Positions 35,853-48,649 of a stretch of DNA of 64,000 nucleotides are shown piece after piece. The translations under genes were made by a program, and so were the position numbers. The notes beneath the pieces were generated by a model. That model worked only from the letters and a program-made list of their open reading frames with translations. It was not told the DNA's origin and made no database searches. Source of the DNA: Salvator merianae (taxonomy: Eukaryota > Chordata > Lepidosauria > Squamata > Teiidae); contig QVOM02000029.1 of NCBI GenBank assembly GCA_003586115.2, positions 26,447,696 through 26,511,695 of the forward strand. Direction: 5' to 3'. Numbering within the stretch: position 1 is the stretch's first letter; the number at the start of each line of letters is the position of its first letter.

Positions 35853-37047
35853 GGCTGCATTCAGACACGGCATTTAATCAGTTTACAGGCTGTCTTCAAT
35901 TCCCGCTGGCCCAACATGATCTTGCCATTCTGTAGTTTTTCTGGACTAAATTGGCAAAATCCGGACTACTTTGTATTCGGATTTAATGAGTTCTCAAGCC
36001 GTTCCAGATCGCTAGTGCGCTTTACTTTGCAATGTGGGAACGGGAAAGGAGACTATTTGGGAGGGACCATACCTTTTTGGGGGGCTGCAGAGGGTGGGAT
36101 CCCCATTTTGTGCCATCCAATGACAGACTTTGTGGGTGAGCAGGAAGCGCAGTAGTTTCCTCTGCCCCCATTATCCCCCCTTCCATCGCTGCCAGAAGAA
36201 AAGAAACCGTCCTCCTTTTTATTTCACTAAGCTGCGGTCCTTTCTCTTTCTTTATCCCCCATTCGACACTGCCAGGAAGAAATTAAAGACTCCCTCCACT
36301 TCCATCTGCTCTTTAAACCAAAAAATAAACTGCACCTGTTTTGGGTTGCAGTCCTCTTGCCCCAACAAAGAACCCATTCAGGATGAGTTTTGCCATCGGC
36401 AGCATACAGATACACAGCAGGGACACATGCTGCTGCGGATGTCTTGGGGGGAGATGAGGCAAAGTCCATTTGCTGGTGATGAACTATCAAGATAATAGAG
36501 CCCCCCCACCCATGTTCCCTCCCCACGTTTCCCCTTCGTCACAGACCTCTCTCTGCTTTTGTGCTACTTTTAAATTGCGCGTTTGCGCAGAAGTGCACTT
36601 GCAAGGGAGCAGAAATCACCATCTGCCCTTTAAGAAGCATAATTGTGTGGTACATATAGTTTTAAAGTTCTGCTTGTGTAGACAGAGGCTGTAGTGGGGA
36701 GAAGGAGCAAATGGCAAATGACTAGTAACACTGCCAAATGAATTCATGTTCTGAGGCAGCAGTGGGGACATACGGAGTGCAGAGCTTGACTTTCCTGCCC
36801 CTGTGATGTCAAGATTTGAACGTTGGGACTGCAGCCAATCACTGACTGCACAGGGAGGAGAATTTGATAAGGGATGGAGGCAGAAAAGGTATTATTTCTC
36901 TGTGCTAAGCACAGGAAATATCGGTGTGGGAATGAGCAAGTACGAATTGAGTCCGTGTTAAACTGTAACTGTGGGAAGGATCAGAAGACGAATTCAGTCC
37001 TTGTACTCTTCTGATACGGATTAAATTTATGATGTCGGACTACGGCC
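35853..37047. mobile_element. DNA transposon-like element, 1195 bp, TSD AAA
   Basis: The left end ggctgcattcagacacgg and the inverted right end ggccgtagtccgacatca match at about two-thirds of positions. Triplet aaa flanks both sides (35850-35852, 37048-37050). Base composition is more GC- and CpG-rich than its surroundings (cccgctggcc, gatcgctagtgcgc). Frames of 121, 105 and 99 codons show no transposase motif that I recognise. A 3-bp duplication and GGC start suggest a PIF/Harbinger relative; the superfamily is inference. Confidence 0.62.
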
Positions 37048-38177
37048 AAATTGTCTTTGTCTCATAATAAATTTTGTTTGAAAATCTGAGAGAATTAAAT
37101 GTGGCAAATATGCAAAAATAGAAGAAATCAGGAAGGGAGAAATACCTCTTCATGCAGTTGTATATGATCAACACTTACTTTACAATTAATAGAAATTAAT
37201 CCTATAGCACTCCATCTAAGCTCCCCTGGTAGCCTTGATGGACTTTGTGTCTAACTAATCACTTTCTCTCATATATAGCAACCCAATGTTTATCATTAAA
37301 AGGCATCTCTGCTTGTAGTACCACCATTGTCACACTTTTGGGATGTATGCAACTTCATTCAAATAACTCTCTGTGACAATCTCAAAGGTGTAATAGTTTC
37401 TTCCCCCTAGAGGAAACTATTTTATTTTACTTTTTTGCTACAAACAAGTAAATAGATATCCTCCAGAACTAGGAACATCACAGCCACTCAATGTCACAGT
37501 CCAAATAAACCTGTAACATATTGAACCCACTTTGAGGATGAGAAAGGTAAAAGATACTTCCAAAGGCAGAAATTATTTGCCTCAAAATTCTCAGCTAAAT
37601 TGGAATTGATAGCTGAAAGCCAGCTGGGTTTGGTCAATTGAATCTAATGCACATCCCTCCAAATGAAAGTAGCTAAATTGATTTCATAAAAATAAGTGCA
37701 GAAAGATTTCTGGCTGTGCCCAAATGAGAGACATCAGAGCAGAAATTAATTTCAACATAGTAATTTTAATTCTTTTTTTCTGATGAGGGTTCCCAATCAT
37801 TTGGATACATCAGTAAGTTATGGCAATTACTAAACAGCTGTGTGTACTTTTTTCACTGAATTGAATTCCTGTTCTGTCCAATATTCAGATGCAGCACCAT
37901 GTAATTCCAAAGAGAATAACATCTTGCTGTTATACTGGATTCACAAACACATGGGTATACGTATGCTAATATATATGCCCAGGGGATAAATGGGATTTGG
38001 AATTATACTGAGAGTGATTCTCTAAAGATATAGGATATTGAGACCCTTGCAGATGGTCTTTCCATGTTTTGTTGCAAACAGAATTTGTAGGAGGACCAAT
38101 GCAACAAGAAAGAAATTGCTTTTTCCAAGCAAATAATTAAAAGGGACTGCATGGACAAAGATCAATGAGGATACTAA
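37048..38177. other. AT-rich non-genic sequence
   Basis: No gene, RNA or element is supported. Confidence 0.4.
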
Positions 38178-38506
38178 GGGCGTTTTCAAATGGACCCCAC
38201 AGTGTGGACACCATGGCACCATGGATCATGCAGGCACATGCAGGCACAATCACATAATTGCACCGGAGCAGCCACACCATGCTAGGCAGCTGTGCATTCA
38301 CACCCAGAAGCAGGTGCAAGCACACTTTACTGGGAGCAGGCTAGCTGCTCCAAATCAAGTTGTAGAGCACAATTTAGTGCTCCACAGCTAGCCATGATCT
38401 GGAGCAACTGGAGTCTGTTCCCAATCACATAGGCTGTCGTGCAGTGTCGATGCAGCTGTTTAGTAAGCATCTACATGCTCACTAGGCAGCAAGTGTGTAA
38501 AGGCTC
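38178..38506. mobile_element. Harbinger-like MITE (329 bp)
   Basis: It runs from gggcgttttcaaatgg to gtgtgtaaaggctc. The core contains 'caatttagtgctccacagct' and 'aagcaggtgcaagcacactt', shared with 15631-16174 and 26129-26785. Flanks are taa and tat. Confidence 0.65.
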
Positions 38507-39713
38507 TATGGCTCTATCCAAACAGAAGTATTTTCTTCATTAAAGTTAGAATTGGAATATGTTCTGATCCAAGGCCTGCCTTCCCACATCTATTCTGGAA
38601 TAGGGGAGAACCCTCCCTCTTAGCACACTTTGTGCCCCAGGGAACAAAGTGGTGAATCAGGCTCTGTATTCTGTCCTATGAAGGACATGCCAGCAGGACA
38701 TTCTTGCATATCAGAATGCAATGAGGGACCTGTTCCAGCAACAGTGAAGACCAGGAACATTTGCTTCTGGTCTTCAAAAGCTCTGTGCAAGTCAGCTTGC
38801 AACCATTAGCGAAGAGAGAGAGACCTACTAGAACTTTACATGTATCAAGAAGAGAAATAACTGTGACAATGGCTAGAACACAGGTTTTTCTTGTCAAAGA
38901 CCAAGAGTTACTTTTAACTCCAGCTAACAATATGACATAAATTCTTAAGTGTGAAGTTGAACAACAAAGTACATAGTTGGGCAAGCAAGGAAGTGAAAGA
39001 GGGGGAATAGGCAAGACACGTGGTGTGAGGATTTTTTATTAGTCAGTAAATATTTGGTTGCTAGGCACAGATGGGTAGAATTCAGTGAGAGGATAAGGCT
39101 AAGCTCTCAGCATTTTAACATCTGGGGACAGGTGATGCCATGGATTGGAGCCCCCAATTCAATGAACTTTTCTGCCGTGATTCCCCAAATTTAAATCCCA
39201 ACAATTGTTCTTCAAACATACTATCAGCTGCAGTACCAAAATGAATTGGGATGATCCCACCAAGCCACAATCTTCCTTTTTCATGACAGGAGGAGTTTCT
39301 TTAATCAGAAGGTATCTTAAAATAATAAGAGCAGGAGATAAGTAACTTTAAATGTAATTTGAAAAGGAAAGCAGTCAAAAGGGGGAGGAGAGGCAGTTAG
39401 ATTCAGGAAGCAAGAGAGATTTACCTTTCAAGGGCTTCTCTTGTTTAGGGACAATTGTCTCAAAGATTAACAAATATATAAAGACACAAGCATATGCGCA
39501 CACACACAAGCCAGGAGGAAAGATCACAATACTTAGAAAGACAGTCTTAAGGGAAGGCAGAAGCACTAACACTTTGGCTAACTCCTCACATTTTGGTACC
39601 AATAAAGCAAGTTATAAGGTCCTAATAAGCTAATTGGTATTGCTTGCTCCACAGCTCAGCCTTGTGAGACATCAAGTAAGTTTGATTATCCACCTGACTC
39701 TGAGTAAGACCTT
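38507..39713. other. Non-genic sequence, nothing recognised
   Basis: It includes a CA-rich patch near 39482-39509 and no supported gene. Confidence 0.4.
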
Positions 39714-40862
39714 GGGCCTGTTCGCACTTCACATTCTAGAATGGGCTAATACGCCCATTCTAGCATGGAACAGACACCATCGTGCCTGAAAACTTACCTG
39801 AGGCTGGCTACTGGCATTTGCGAGTGCGAATGGCAGTATCCATGCCTGGTCCTAGCCATGACAGCGGCCGGCAAGCAGCTGGCCACTGCCATGGCAATTA
39901 CAGCAGCCCCATGCATGCACGGTGGGCAATGGGACCTACCCCTTCACACGGGCTCGAATGGGCCCACATGAGGCCCCAGTTAGGCCCACGCCACCATATT
40001 CGGGCCTGGGACGCTGGATGGGGCCGCGCTGTGCCCCATCCGGCATTTCAGTGCCCGATCACGGGCGCGAATGGTGGTTGCTGCGGCAGCAGCCTACAAG
40101 TGTCAGGCCACTGCTACGGTGACTGGGAGGCCCGCGCAGTGCACACAGCGATGACGCAGATCGTGCATGCGCAATGGGTTCCTCCCCCCGTAGCGCAATC
40201 AGGCCTTCCTGATCGGGCCCATGGTGCTCTGATTGGGCGAGCCTGGCCTCATTGGGGTAATCAGGCCACCCCGATCAGGCCGGGCGCACCCGATTGGGGT
40301 GCCGCAGGCCCAATCGGGAAGTTCAGATTGCGCTACGGGGGGAGGACCCAGTTCTCACACGTGATCTGCATCATCACCGTGCGCACTGTGAGGGCCTCCC
40401 AGTCACCAAGGCAGCGGCCTGATGCTTGTAGGCCACTGCTGTGGCAATCGCCATTCACGTCCGCAATCAGGCATCGAAACACTGGACGGGGCGCAGCACG
40501 GCCCCATCCAGCATCCCAGGCCCGATTGCAGTGGCGTGGGCCCAAATGGGCCCGTGCAAAGGGGTAGGCCCCAATGCCCATCAGGCATTGCATGATCACG
40601 AGATCATGCATGTGTGATGGGTGGGCTGATTGCCCAAAAGATGGCTACCGCTGTCATCAACAAATTAGGTGTGAACGAATCCTCACCTGAAGCTCACTTT
40701 GAGCTTCAGATGAGGATTTGGACACCTTTTTACTTGTCTGGTGGTAGTAGGGATTGGCAGCAGATGAGGTCCGCTGCTGGTCATTGCGGCTGTCCTCTGG
40801 TGCAAACGCACTTGACTAGTGCTTGTTCTTGACGCTCACTAGTTACAAGTGTGAAAAGGCTC
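39714..40862. mobile_element. Largest Harbinger-like element (1149 bp), TSD CTT
   Basis: It runs from gggcctgttcgcacttc to acaagtgtgaaaaggctc, with ctt at 39711-39713 and 40863-40865. A terminal stem (ttctagaatgggctaatacg pairing with cccattctag) follows the left end. The middle holds a long head-to-head inverted repeat (separate entry). It is much more GC- and CpG-rich than its surroundings. A 261-codon frame inside is not credible as a gene: it lies in the inverted repeat, and similar peptides (CAPS, PDxGREW, PTSxRPL) are encoded on the opposite strand of the other arm. No transposase is present. Confidence 0.85.
39918..40605. repeat. Long inverted repeat, arms about 340 bp, 9-nt loop
   Basis: The left arm (about 39918-40258) and right arm (about 40268-40605) are reverse complements with scattered mismatches and small indels. 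At the centre cattggggt and accccgatc flank aatcaggcc; at the outside 'gggacctaccccttcacacg' pairs with its counterpart near 40590. A transcript would fold into a long hairpin. The arms may be a separate palindromic element captured inside the larger one. Confidence 0.85.
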
Positions 40863-41130
40863 CTTGTGTCTTTGTAATGATACATGGAATGATTGAGCTG
40901 CCTTGATCCAGCAACATGCAACAAGTTTGCAATGACAGAAAGTGAATACAGGCCTTATATCTGGAGTGATTTCAGTCAAGTAGCAAGCCTGCAGCTCTCA
41001 GGGGAGCAAACATATAGCAAAGTTCAGCTTCTTGTAGGGACAGCTAGAAGTTTAGCTTCTGTTGAAGTAGCAGACCTAGGTTTCATCTCTTGCAATGATG
41101 ATCAAGATGAAGGGGAAGTGGACTTTAAAA

Positions 41131-41340
41131 CATAACATAGAACATAAGAGGAGTCTTGCTGGATCAGGCCACAGTCCATCTAGTCCCACCAAATGCTTCT
41201 GGGAATTCTGAAGCAGAAAACTAAGGTAGAACCTTTGCCTGCTTTCAATTTCCTGCAAATGACCTTTAGATACATTCTGCCCATCTCTCCAACCTGGAAG
41301 CAGTACCTAGGCATCGATTCTAGTAGCTAATGTAATGTCA
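41131..41340 (-). mobile_element. CR1-clade LINE 3' end, minus strand
   Basis: It starts acatagaacataagaggag and continues 'tgctggatcaggccacagtc', the complement of the 3' ends at 18236 and 59660. Confidence 0.72.
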
Positions 41341-41689
41341 AAGAAAACTTAAAGACATTGATAGAACAGAGGGACTCATCCTTATACCCAAGATCCTATC
41401 CTTAGGACAGACAGGAAACTGGGATGTCTATGCAGGAAAAATAAAGTAAACAAGGAAGTTTGTCAACATTCAGGCTGTCCAGGTCATGTAAACAGACTGC
41501 CTTAATCCAATCAAGCATTCATTCTGGTCACCCACATTATTATGCCAATCTTGCAGCTGCTCTTGCCCAAGGCATGAACCCTGTACAGCTTAAATGACAG
41601 GATTAGATTGTGGCATAAAAACATCCTTTTTAACAGAAAAACAAGCAGAGTCAAAGATTTAGATTCAGCGGTCTCTAGAGATGCTTCTT

Positions 41690-43430
41690 TATACAGGCTG
41701 AAGTGGGACCTTGACCTAGATACAAGACCCATTGTTGAAAATGGTCTGAAGCACCATTCAGTCCAAATCCCAAAGTCCTGGTAGGGATCTATGCATATCA
41801 GAAGTCTAACCAATATGCTGATTACATCCAGTTCTATTTCTCCATAACATCTCAGTCAGGAGGAACTGTGAACATCCTCAACCAGTGTCTGCATACAGTG
41901 CATGGCTGGATGAGGGCCATTAAACTGAAGTTGAACCCTGGCAAGATAGAAGCTGTGTTAGTTGGTAAGAAGTACTAAGGCTCAAGAGTTGAAGACTTTG
42001 CCTGCTCTAGCTGGGGTTGGACTCCCTCAGAAGGAGGATGTATATAGACTGGGCTTGCTCTTGGAGTCATCTCTGTTCATGAAAGCTGTGGACAGAAACA
42101 GCTTCAATTCATATACCAGCTCCACCAGTTTGTGGACAGAGATATCCTGACTGTTGTTGTCCATGCCCTAGTAGCTTCACATTTAGGCTACTGTAATATA
42201 CCTGCTCTGGAAGTTGCAACAAGTGCAAAATGTAGCAACTTGGGTGGGCTCCAGATGCCAGTCGAATAAAGCGTCAACAGGCAATATTCCAGAGAAAAGC
42301 TCCTCTAAAATATCATCTGTGGTCCTGACAGCACGGAGACCATGCTGTCTTTGTGCTTTTGAAAGCTGACCACAATGCCTGCATGGCTGTCTTTTTGGCC
42401 CATGCATGTTCATGGTAGACAAGAGTCAGGTTTTCCCAGAATAGGCTACCATGCATTTTGGGTGGACATAGCATAGCTATGGTGGGGTTGGTGCAGATAC
42501 AAGCAGCAATCCCACCACAGTGGGGCTATATCGGTGCCATATTGGCTCTATATTTCCCTCATCTGGATGCAGCCCTTGTTATCAAGAAGAATGTCAGTTT
42601 TGTGCAAACTAAATTCCTGTGCTTAAACAACTGGGCTGGTTGCCAAGAAACTACTGAACCCAACTGAAGTTTTTTGTTTAATATGTAAGGCCTTAAAATA
42701 CTTGGGACCAAGATACCTTAAAGCATGTCTGCCTGTCATAAGCCTGGAAGAGCCCTGAGACCATCTGGAGAAGTATTGCTGCAGGTTCCATGAAACACAG
42801 AAGGTCATTTCACGGATATAACTGGCTCTGTCTACTGCCTGTTCAAGTTCATCCCATGACTTGTCTTTTCCTTTCTGCAGATAATCTGCTTGCTGCCTAT
42901 ATTAATATCTACCGAGTTGAGGGCATGAACCACAAGAGAGATAATGTAGTGTTTTTCATGAAATGACCTTTGTCCTCTTTCTCTCTTTTTTTTGGGGGGG
43001 GGATGTATTTTCTGTTCAATTTAATAATTATTTTGTATTGCTTATATTTTACTGTGCTTTTTGTTAGCTTTTTGTAAATTGCAGTGAGTAGTTTTCTTTG
43101 GAAAGGTTATATACACATCAGTTGATAAAATAAGGTGACAATCTCTAGTCATGTCTTTTTGTGGCAGCAGTTACTATATGGAATGCTTTCTCTAGTTTTT
43201 GCAATACCTACAGCTGCAGCTTTCAAGAGCCTGCTGAAGACAAATGTCTTCACCCAGGCATACCCTGACCACTCAACTTTTAATTTGTTGTTGTTGTTTT
43301 TTATTAACTGTACAGTTTTAGCAGCTTTTACCCTTATTTTTAATCTCTACTTTCATAAACTGCTTCAGGATTTTTTACTGGGAAAGCAGCATAGAAGTAT
43401 TTTAAATAACACAAACGATGAAGAGTAAAA
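41690..43430 (+). mobile_element. L2-clade LINE relic, reverse transcriptase to 3' end
   Basis: Around 41800 the frame reads QYADYIQFYFSI, a decayed YADDTQLY catalytic motif (the second D is lost). It is followed by LHTVHGWMRAIKLKLNPGKI (WM..LKLN.KTE-like), a fragment near 42655-42760, and the C-terminus around 43170-43420 (FKSLLKTNVFTQAYP, LLGKQHRSILNNTNDE). The stretch 42240-42620 does not fit L2 and may be a later insert. Many stops: a pseudogene. Confidence 0.72.
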
Positions 43431-45517
43431 CTCATCAATATCTTTCGGGTTTGTTGCCCTCTGATACTCAATTAAAACTTCAGTGTTACAGCAATATAAA
43501 GCACCACTACCCTCTCCCCTCAAAAATCCTTAAAATTAAAGGTGAAAGCTATCTGTTATCATATATATGATATATATATGGTTCAAATTTATCTCAGTCT
43601 GGCTGCTCTATATATCTCTAAGTATTTTACAAGGGAATGAGTTAGAGCAGATGCTGATAGAGCAGAAACACTGTGAAGTATGTGTTATTACCTTCAGCAA
43701 TAGATTTCACACCTCTCTGCTAGAACTTTGGACAGGACTCTGTATTTATTTCATCAGACCATCTCTTGAACTTTACTCAGAAGAGAAAGACAGTAGTTTA
43801 AACAGATAGATGGAATACATCAAAGGGAATGATACTTAAACTGTGAGTTCAGTTCTACATCTTTCTTAGACAATTCTTCTGTAGCATGATGCTAAGGATG
43901 ACAAATGGTGGTTCTCAAGGGACAGACTGAATTTCTCTTCTTTTCCTTTGGAAGCAGTTAACCCTTGTTAAAGACTTTGGTATTGTTAATTTAGTGGGCC
44001 CTTAGCACTACATGTTTTTATTTAGGAACAGGGATATCAGAATCTGTTCCATCCTAATTAACTGTTGTCTCTAGATCCATAGTCCATGTGACTGCCTGGT
44101 TTAGATCAGGCAGAAGAGCCCAAATGTTATGCATATCTTCAGTTTGAATCATGGAGAAACCAGAGACCACACATCTGGATTGACATCTTCCACTCATTAA
44201 TTCCACTTGCCAGGAATCGTTCATCAAACTGGAGGGAAGAAGATGACCCCAATAATCACTGGCCTAGCCATTTTATTTTCAGGAAATACAAGTTTCATTA
44301 GGAAAAAGGCAAGCCACAAATCACATTGGAGACCTAGGATCAGAGGGTGGGACAGTGAGCTTAAGCATGAAGGTCAACACCTGTGTTGGAGCTTTTAACT
44401 AGGTGTATCACAAATTTATTCCCTATGCAAGAGGGAAATCCAACTGCTTTATCTGACTGAGCTCATGATCTAAGCCACGATGTGAAGAAGATGGAAAAAG
44501 TATAATTAAAAGTGTATTTTGTTGTAATGGAGAAAGTAAAATTTGGTATCTGGCAGAGATTGATTTATGAGTCTGAAAGAGCTCACTTGTGGTTTGTTAA
44601 TCTGCAGAAAGCAGCTGCAGCTATATTGCAAGGAGTAGTGGTCATCATCCCCTCTTTGGACTGGCTTCTGTGACAGGAATAAACAGAGACAGAGAAGTGG
44701 AAATGATTTTAAAATGATTTTATTAAGACCTAATCAAACAATGATATGCTTAGATGCTAAATGCTCCTTTCATTACAAATTACAAGAAAACGAGGCACAG
44801 CATGAGGTTGTGTTGACTAATGATGCAGGAATTAAGAAACCCTCCAGTTTATAGCTAAATGTTGGTAGGAAAAAAATGCATCTAAGCAGAATGGAAGGAA
44901 GTGGCTACCAGTTTAACACAGATGTGACCAAGAACTATGGTTTGAAGTTCTTTGAAAAGTCCTTGGATAAAATTTTGTTTAGTGAAAGACTTGGAATTAG
45001 GTTGTTAAAAGTCCATTAGAAAGGGAGCAGCCAGTGATTCAGCTCAGAATTCTTCCAGTCAGAATGACAGATGATGGTAACAGAAGCACAGAATCCAGGA
45101 TATGCAGAAATGAAAAGATAGGAACCAAAATCTTTGAAGACATCATGCATTAAGGTGCAGTCGATGGCTCTAAAGAGCAATGTCTTCATGGGGGAGGGAG
45201 GACCCTACTGTCCTACAGCTACTGATCATAGCTTTTAATACCATTCTGTCTTTAGGAATCATGGAACACCGAATGAAAATTCTTCTTAGCCATTAAAGTT
45301 TTTTTTCTTACCTTTCTGGATTAGATGCATGTTTAACGTTCTTCAGTTTCTTTCAGTCCTTGCTGATGTCCTCCAGATCATTGGAATCCCATCATCTAGG
45401 TTCCCCAGCAGCTGACTACTTCTTAGGAGCATTCCTGAGGAGCAAGCTTGTTTATTAACTGAATATCTCCCTTTTCTTGATTTTCCAAAAATCTATCACT
45501 TAAGTCTGGTCAGCCTC
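43431..45517. other. Non-genic sequence, nothing recognised
   Basis: No gene, RNA or element end is supported. Confidence 0.4.

Positions 45518-45545
<28 letters not shown>
45518..45545. repeat. Poly(A) tract, A28
   Basis: Uninterrupted A28 followed by gtcaaaacaacaacagcaac. It could be the tail of an unidentified plus-strand retroelement or retrocopy, but the upstream sequence shows no recognisable coding similarity. Confidence 0.9.
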
Positions 45546-45548
<3 letters not shown>

Positions 45549-45989
45549 AAAACAACAACAGCAACAAGAGACTTTTGCTAACAGTGAAAGACAATTAAAC
45601 CTGACTCCACACAGCAGGTAGGCAGAAGGCAATTCTTTGGAAAAGCTGGACTTGGAATGCCCCAGCATCCCTGACGACTACCATATACTGGTGCTGCCAA
45701 AGTTGGCATTCATTTGGCTGCTGGTAATGGTTTACAACCATTGTGTGACTTTTTGAGGCCATGGGCAGCCATGAACAGCTGAAACTCCAGCCTTTGAGGC
45801 AGCAGTGAGTTGACAAAACCCACCAAATGGCTGCCTACTGTCATATCAATGGGATAGGGTGCCCTCAAAATGGGAAATCTTGCTGTTTTGTAATGGTACC
45901 TAGTTTGCAACCTTGGATAGGGATCTGGAGCACTGAAGTAGGAAGCTGCTTCAGCCAATTTGTCTACCCTGAACCCAATACTACACATA

Positions 45990-46433
45990 GGGTCTGTTTG
46001 CACTTTACAGCCTAGAATGGTACAAGACCCCGTGGCATGGCATCCATCTGCACTGTAATGCCCGGAACAGCCCTTACAGGCTTCCAGTACTCAAACTACA
46101 GATGGCTGGCCCGACCACCATGACAACAGCCACGGCAATATCCTGCTGTTGCCATGGTGACTGGGGATATGGCATGTGACTGTGCAGCCATAGCTGCACT
46201 ACCCTGCCTTTCCCATTTGCACCATTTGCACCCAGACAAGAGTGTGAACACTGCCGATGGGAAGCAATCCTGCTGCTTCCAGTCAAGCTGCAGACAACAA
46301 TATTGTTGTCCACAGCTAGTAGCAGCTGGGAGCAGCTGTACACACTCCCAGACACTTCAGGAGAGGGGCCACGTGGACAGGCCTGTCCCATGAGCTTCCA
46401 GAAGCTCACTGCCAGGCCAGTGCAAATGGGCCC
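45990..46433. mobile_element. Harbinger-like MITE, complete (444 bp), TSD ATA
   Basis: It runs from gggtctgtttgcacttt to cagtgcaaatgggccc, with ata at 45987-45989 and 46434-46436. The core has ccgaccaccatgacaacagc, 'gtgactgtgcagccatagct' and 'cagacaacaatattgttgtc'. It is the best-preserved member of the core type also seen at 1943, 12476 and 49697. Confidence 0.85.
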
Positions 46434-46436
46434 ATA

Positions 46437-47392
46437 GATGCAACCTAAAGGCCAAACAACTCTTTTCCACACCAAACTATAGCAAGTTTAAGCAATGATC
46501 CAGTAAGATCTCTTGCAACCAATATATGAATCTCAGAGAACATGGCAACTGCAAATACCCTTGCAATCAGTCAAAACTACTAGATATATTGAGCAATACC
46601 AACCTCCTTCTGTCATATCCGTACTTGCACTGTTTATTTTACTTTGTTAACATCAATATATTTTTTAAAAGCTCCTTCCCGAATTTGGAAACAAGACAAC
46701 TTGCTATCTCAAGGGGAAATGCCAAAAGCTTGTACACTATTTCTTTTTATTATTTTTTTACCCATTTTTTACTTTTATCTAATTCTAATCATCATTGAAT
46801 TTGGAATGCATTAAAATGTTCCTCCAAATTTGGAATTCCCCAACCACCTCCATGCTGGTGTGCATGTAAAATCATCTTTCTCTCTTTTTTGGCTTTTTAC
46901 CTCCAAATACCCACCTAGCTGTTTTTCTATCCCATTGCCTCAAAATGTTTATACACTAGATGGGCATCACCAGCCTCTGCCCTGATAAAGATGGCTTTTG
47001 GATCTGATGCAAAATGTGTGAATTGTGCAGACACAATTGCTATTTCTCTAAGTCATAATGGGTCCAATTAATTTGGGGTCATTTTCAAAATACGCAAAGC
47101 CCAGGATGTATTATCCCATATATGGACGTGTAGTTTCTAAAAGATTTTAACATCCATTTCAATGTATTCAAACTAAGGAGTTTCTTTGTTTCTCTTGTCA
47201 AAGTTTTTTCTTATCTTTGTTCCTAATCCCTTTTTCTTCCTGCGTCATGCCTTTATGATTGCAAGCCTGAAGGCAAGAATTTGCCTGGTATTACATTTTA
47301 TAAGCTGCTCTGGGGTCCTCTATAGGCATAAGGATAGTGTTTGTTTATCACAGAGCTTACAGAACAGTATTGTTTGGAACTTTTTGACTACA
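46437..47392. other. Non-genic sequence, nothing recognised
   Basis: No supported gene; T-rich patches near 46740-46770. Confidence 0.35.
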
Positions 47393-47887
47393 GGCCTTTT
47401 CATACTCACCTGGGCTGGGCTGCTCCATCTGGGACCATTCCTACAGGAACGGTCCCCAACTGGAGCGGTCCAGCTGTGCTGGAACAAAGCCATTCGCACT
47501 TCATGGTCTGTTCCAGGACAGCCCCCATACCACCCTGTGCTGCTTCAAAGTTCACACAAACTTTGGGGCCTGCTGCAAGGGCTCTAATGATTTTGAAACG
47601 CCAGGATGACCCATTTCAACAGCACAATTTGGTGTCCTGCTGAAATGTCCCCCCCAAACTGGCCCGCAGAAACATGCATACATCCATACGCACCCCTGGG
47701 CAGGTTTACTTCCCAGAATGTCCCTTTCTAGGAAGCGATTTTGGCCACCTAGGCCACTCCATACTCTGTCTAATATGAATGAATCATGCTGTCAGGGGAC
47801 TGGCCTCCCATGTACCACTCTCGTGTGCAGAAGGCTGGCCACTGGACCCTTTACTGGAGCTGTACACAGGTTAGTACAGAAAGGGCC
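47393..47887. mobile_element. Harbinger-like MITE, GGCCTTTTCATAC/GTACAGAAAGGGCC ends
   Basis: The left end is ggccttttcatactcac and the right end ttagtacagaaagggcc. The right part is shared with 1010-1198. The core has ggaccattcctacaggaacg-type short palindromes. The TSD is unclear (cta and tag flank). Confidence 0.65.
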
Positions 47888-47898
47888 TAGTTTAGGTT

Positions 47899-48207
47899 AT
47901 CATAGAATCATAGAATAATAGAGTTGGAAGGGACCTCCAGGGTCATCGAGTCCAACTCCCTGCTCAATGCAGGATTCACTAAAGCATCCCAGACAGATAT
48001 CCATCCAGCCTTACCTTGAAGATCTCCAGCGAAGGAGAGCCCACCACCTCCTGTGGTAACCTGTTCCAATGACTGATTGCCCTTACGGTCAGAAAGTTTT
48101 TCCTAATATCTAGCCTGTATCTACTCCCTTGAAGTTTCATCCCATTGTTTCTAGTCCTTCCTTCTTGCGCAACTGAGAATAGGGCCAATCCTTCTGCACT
48201 GTGATAG
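47899..48207 (-). mobile_element. CR1 LINE 3' end
   Basis: The minus-strand frame at 47979-48188 encodes the last 69 residues of CR1 ORF2, with LTVRAISHWNRLPQEVVGSP and a C-terminus DGYLSGML. The 3' UTR ends in the CR1 octamer-like repeats (complement: atcatagaatcatagaataa). It is a close relative of 60790-61944 but strongly 5'-truncated. Confidence 0.9.
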
Positions 48208-48339
48208 CAGAATATATTATATTAGAACATCTCATTTGATTTTTACTTTTGAGAAAGTAATTGGAATCGTGATGTTAAAATTCCATTATAAAGGGAGTAC
48301 TGTCTCAAGATCACATGAGGGCCTCCCCTGCTGTCTTAA

Positions 48340-48649
48340 TTTGTGTTCCACAGCCTTACAGGGAGCTGATAGTCAGCTTCTGGGAAGATGTGTTTGCACT
48401 TACTGTGCAGTGTGGTGCGGTGCAGTGGCTGGGTCTGCGTGATAAATTGACCACTCCTATGCAATCACCTGATCATGCCTGTGTGATCGCTCTATCATGC
48501 CTGTGCTTTGCACGGCTGCTGCCATGGTAAGCTGCAGGCAAGGCTACTGGCATTTGCACCACAAATGCTGGTAACCTGGTTCAGGTAAGGCACTAGGGCC
48601 ATATATTGTGGACAGTGTCTGTTCTAACATGGTAAGTGTGAAAACGCCC
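48340..48649. mobile_element. Harbinger-like MITE, left-truncated
   Basis: The right end is gtaagtgtgaaaacgccc. The core (gatcatgcctgtgtgatcg, 'ctggcatttgcaccacaaat') matches the complement of parts of 15631-16174. The left terminus is missing. Confidence 0.6.

Noticed and set aside
36130..36526. 121- and 99-codon frames in a CpG-rich region, possible first exon and CpG island
   Set aside because: The interval is enclosed by inverted ends and an AAA duplication, so a transposon explains it better; the peptides show no domain.
39782..40567. 261-codon open frame, the longest in the window
   Set aside because: It lies inside the long inverted repeat of a MITE with defined ends and TSD; similar peptides occur on the opposite strand, and the composition is simply GC-rich with few stops. 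No domain is recognisable.
45400..45545. Poly(A) tract as the tail of a processed pseudogene
   Set aside because: No coding similarity upstream, no AATAAA at the right distance and no target-site duplication found.
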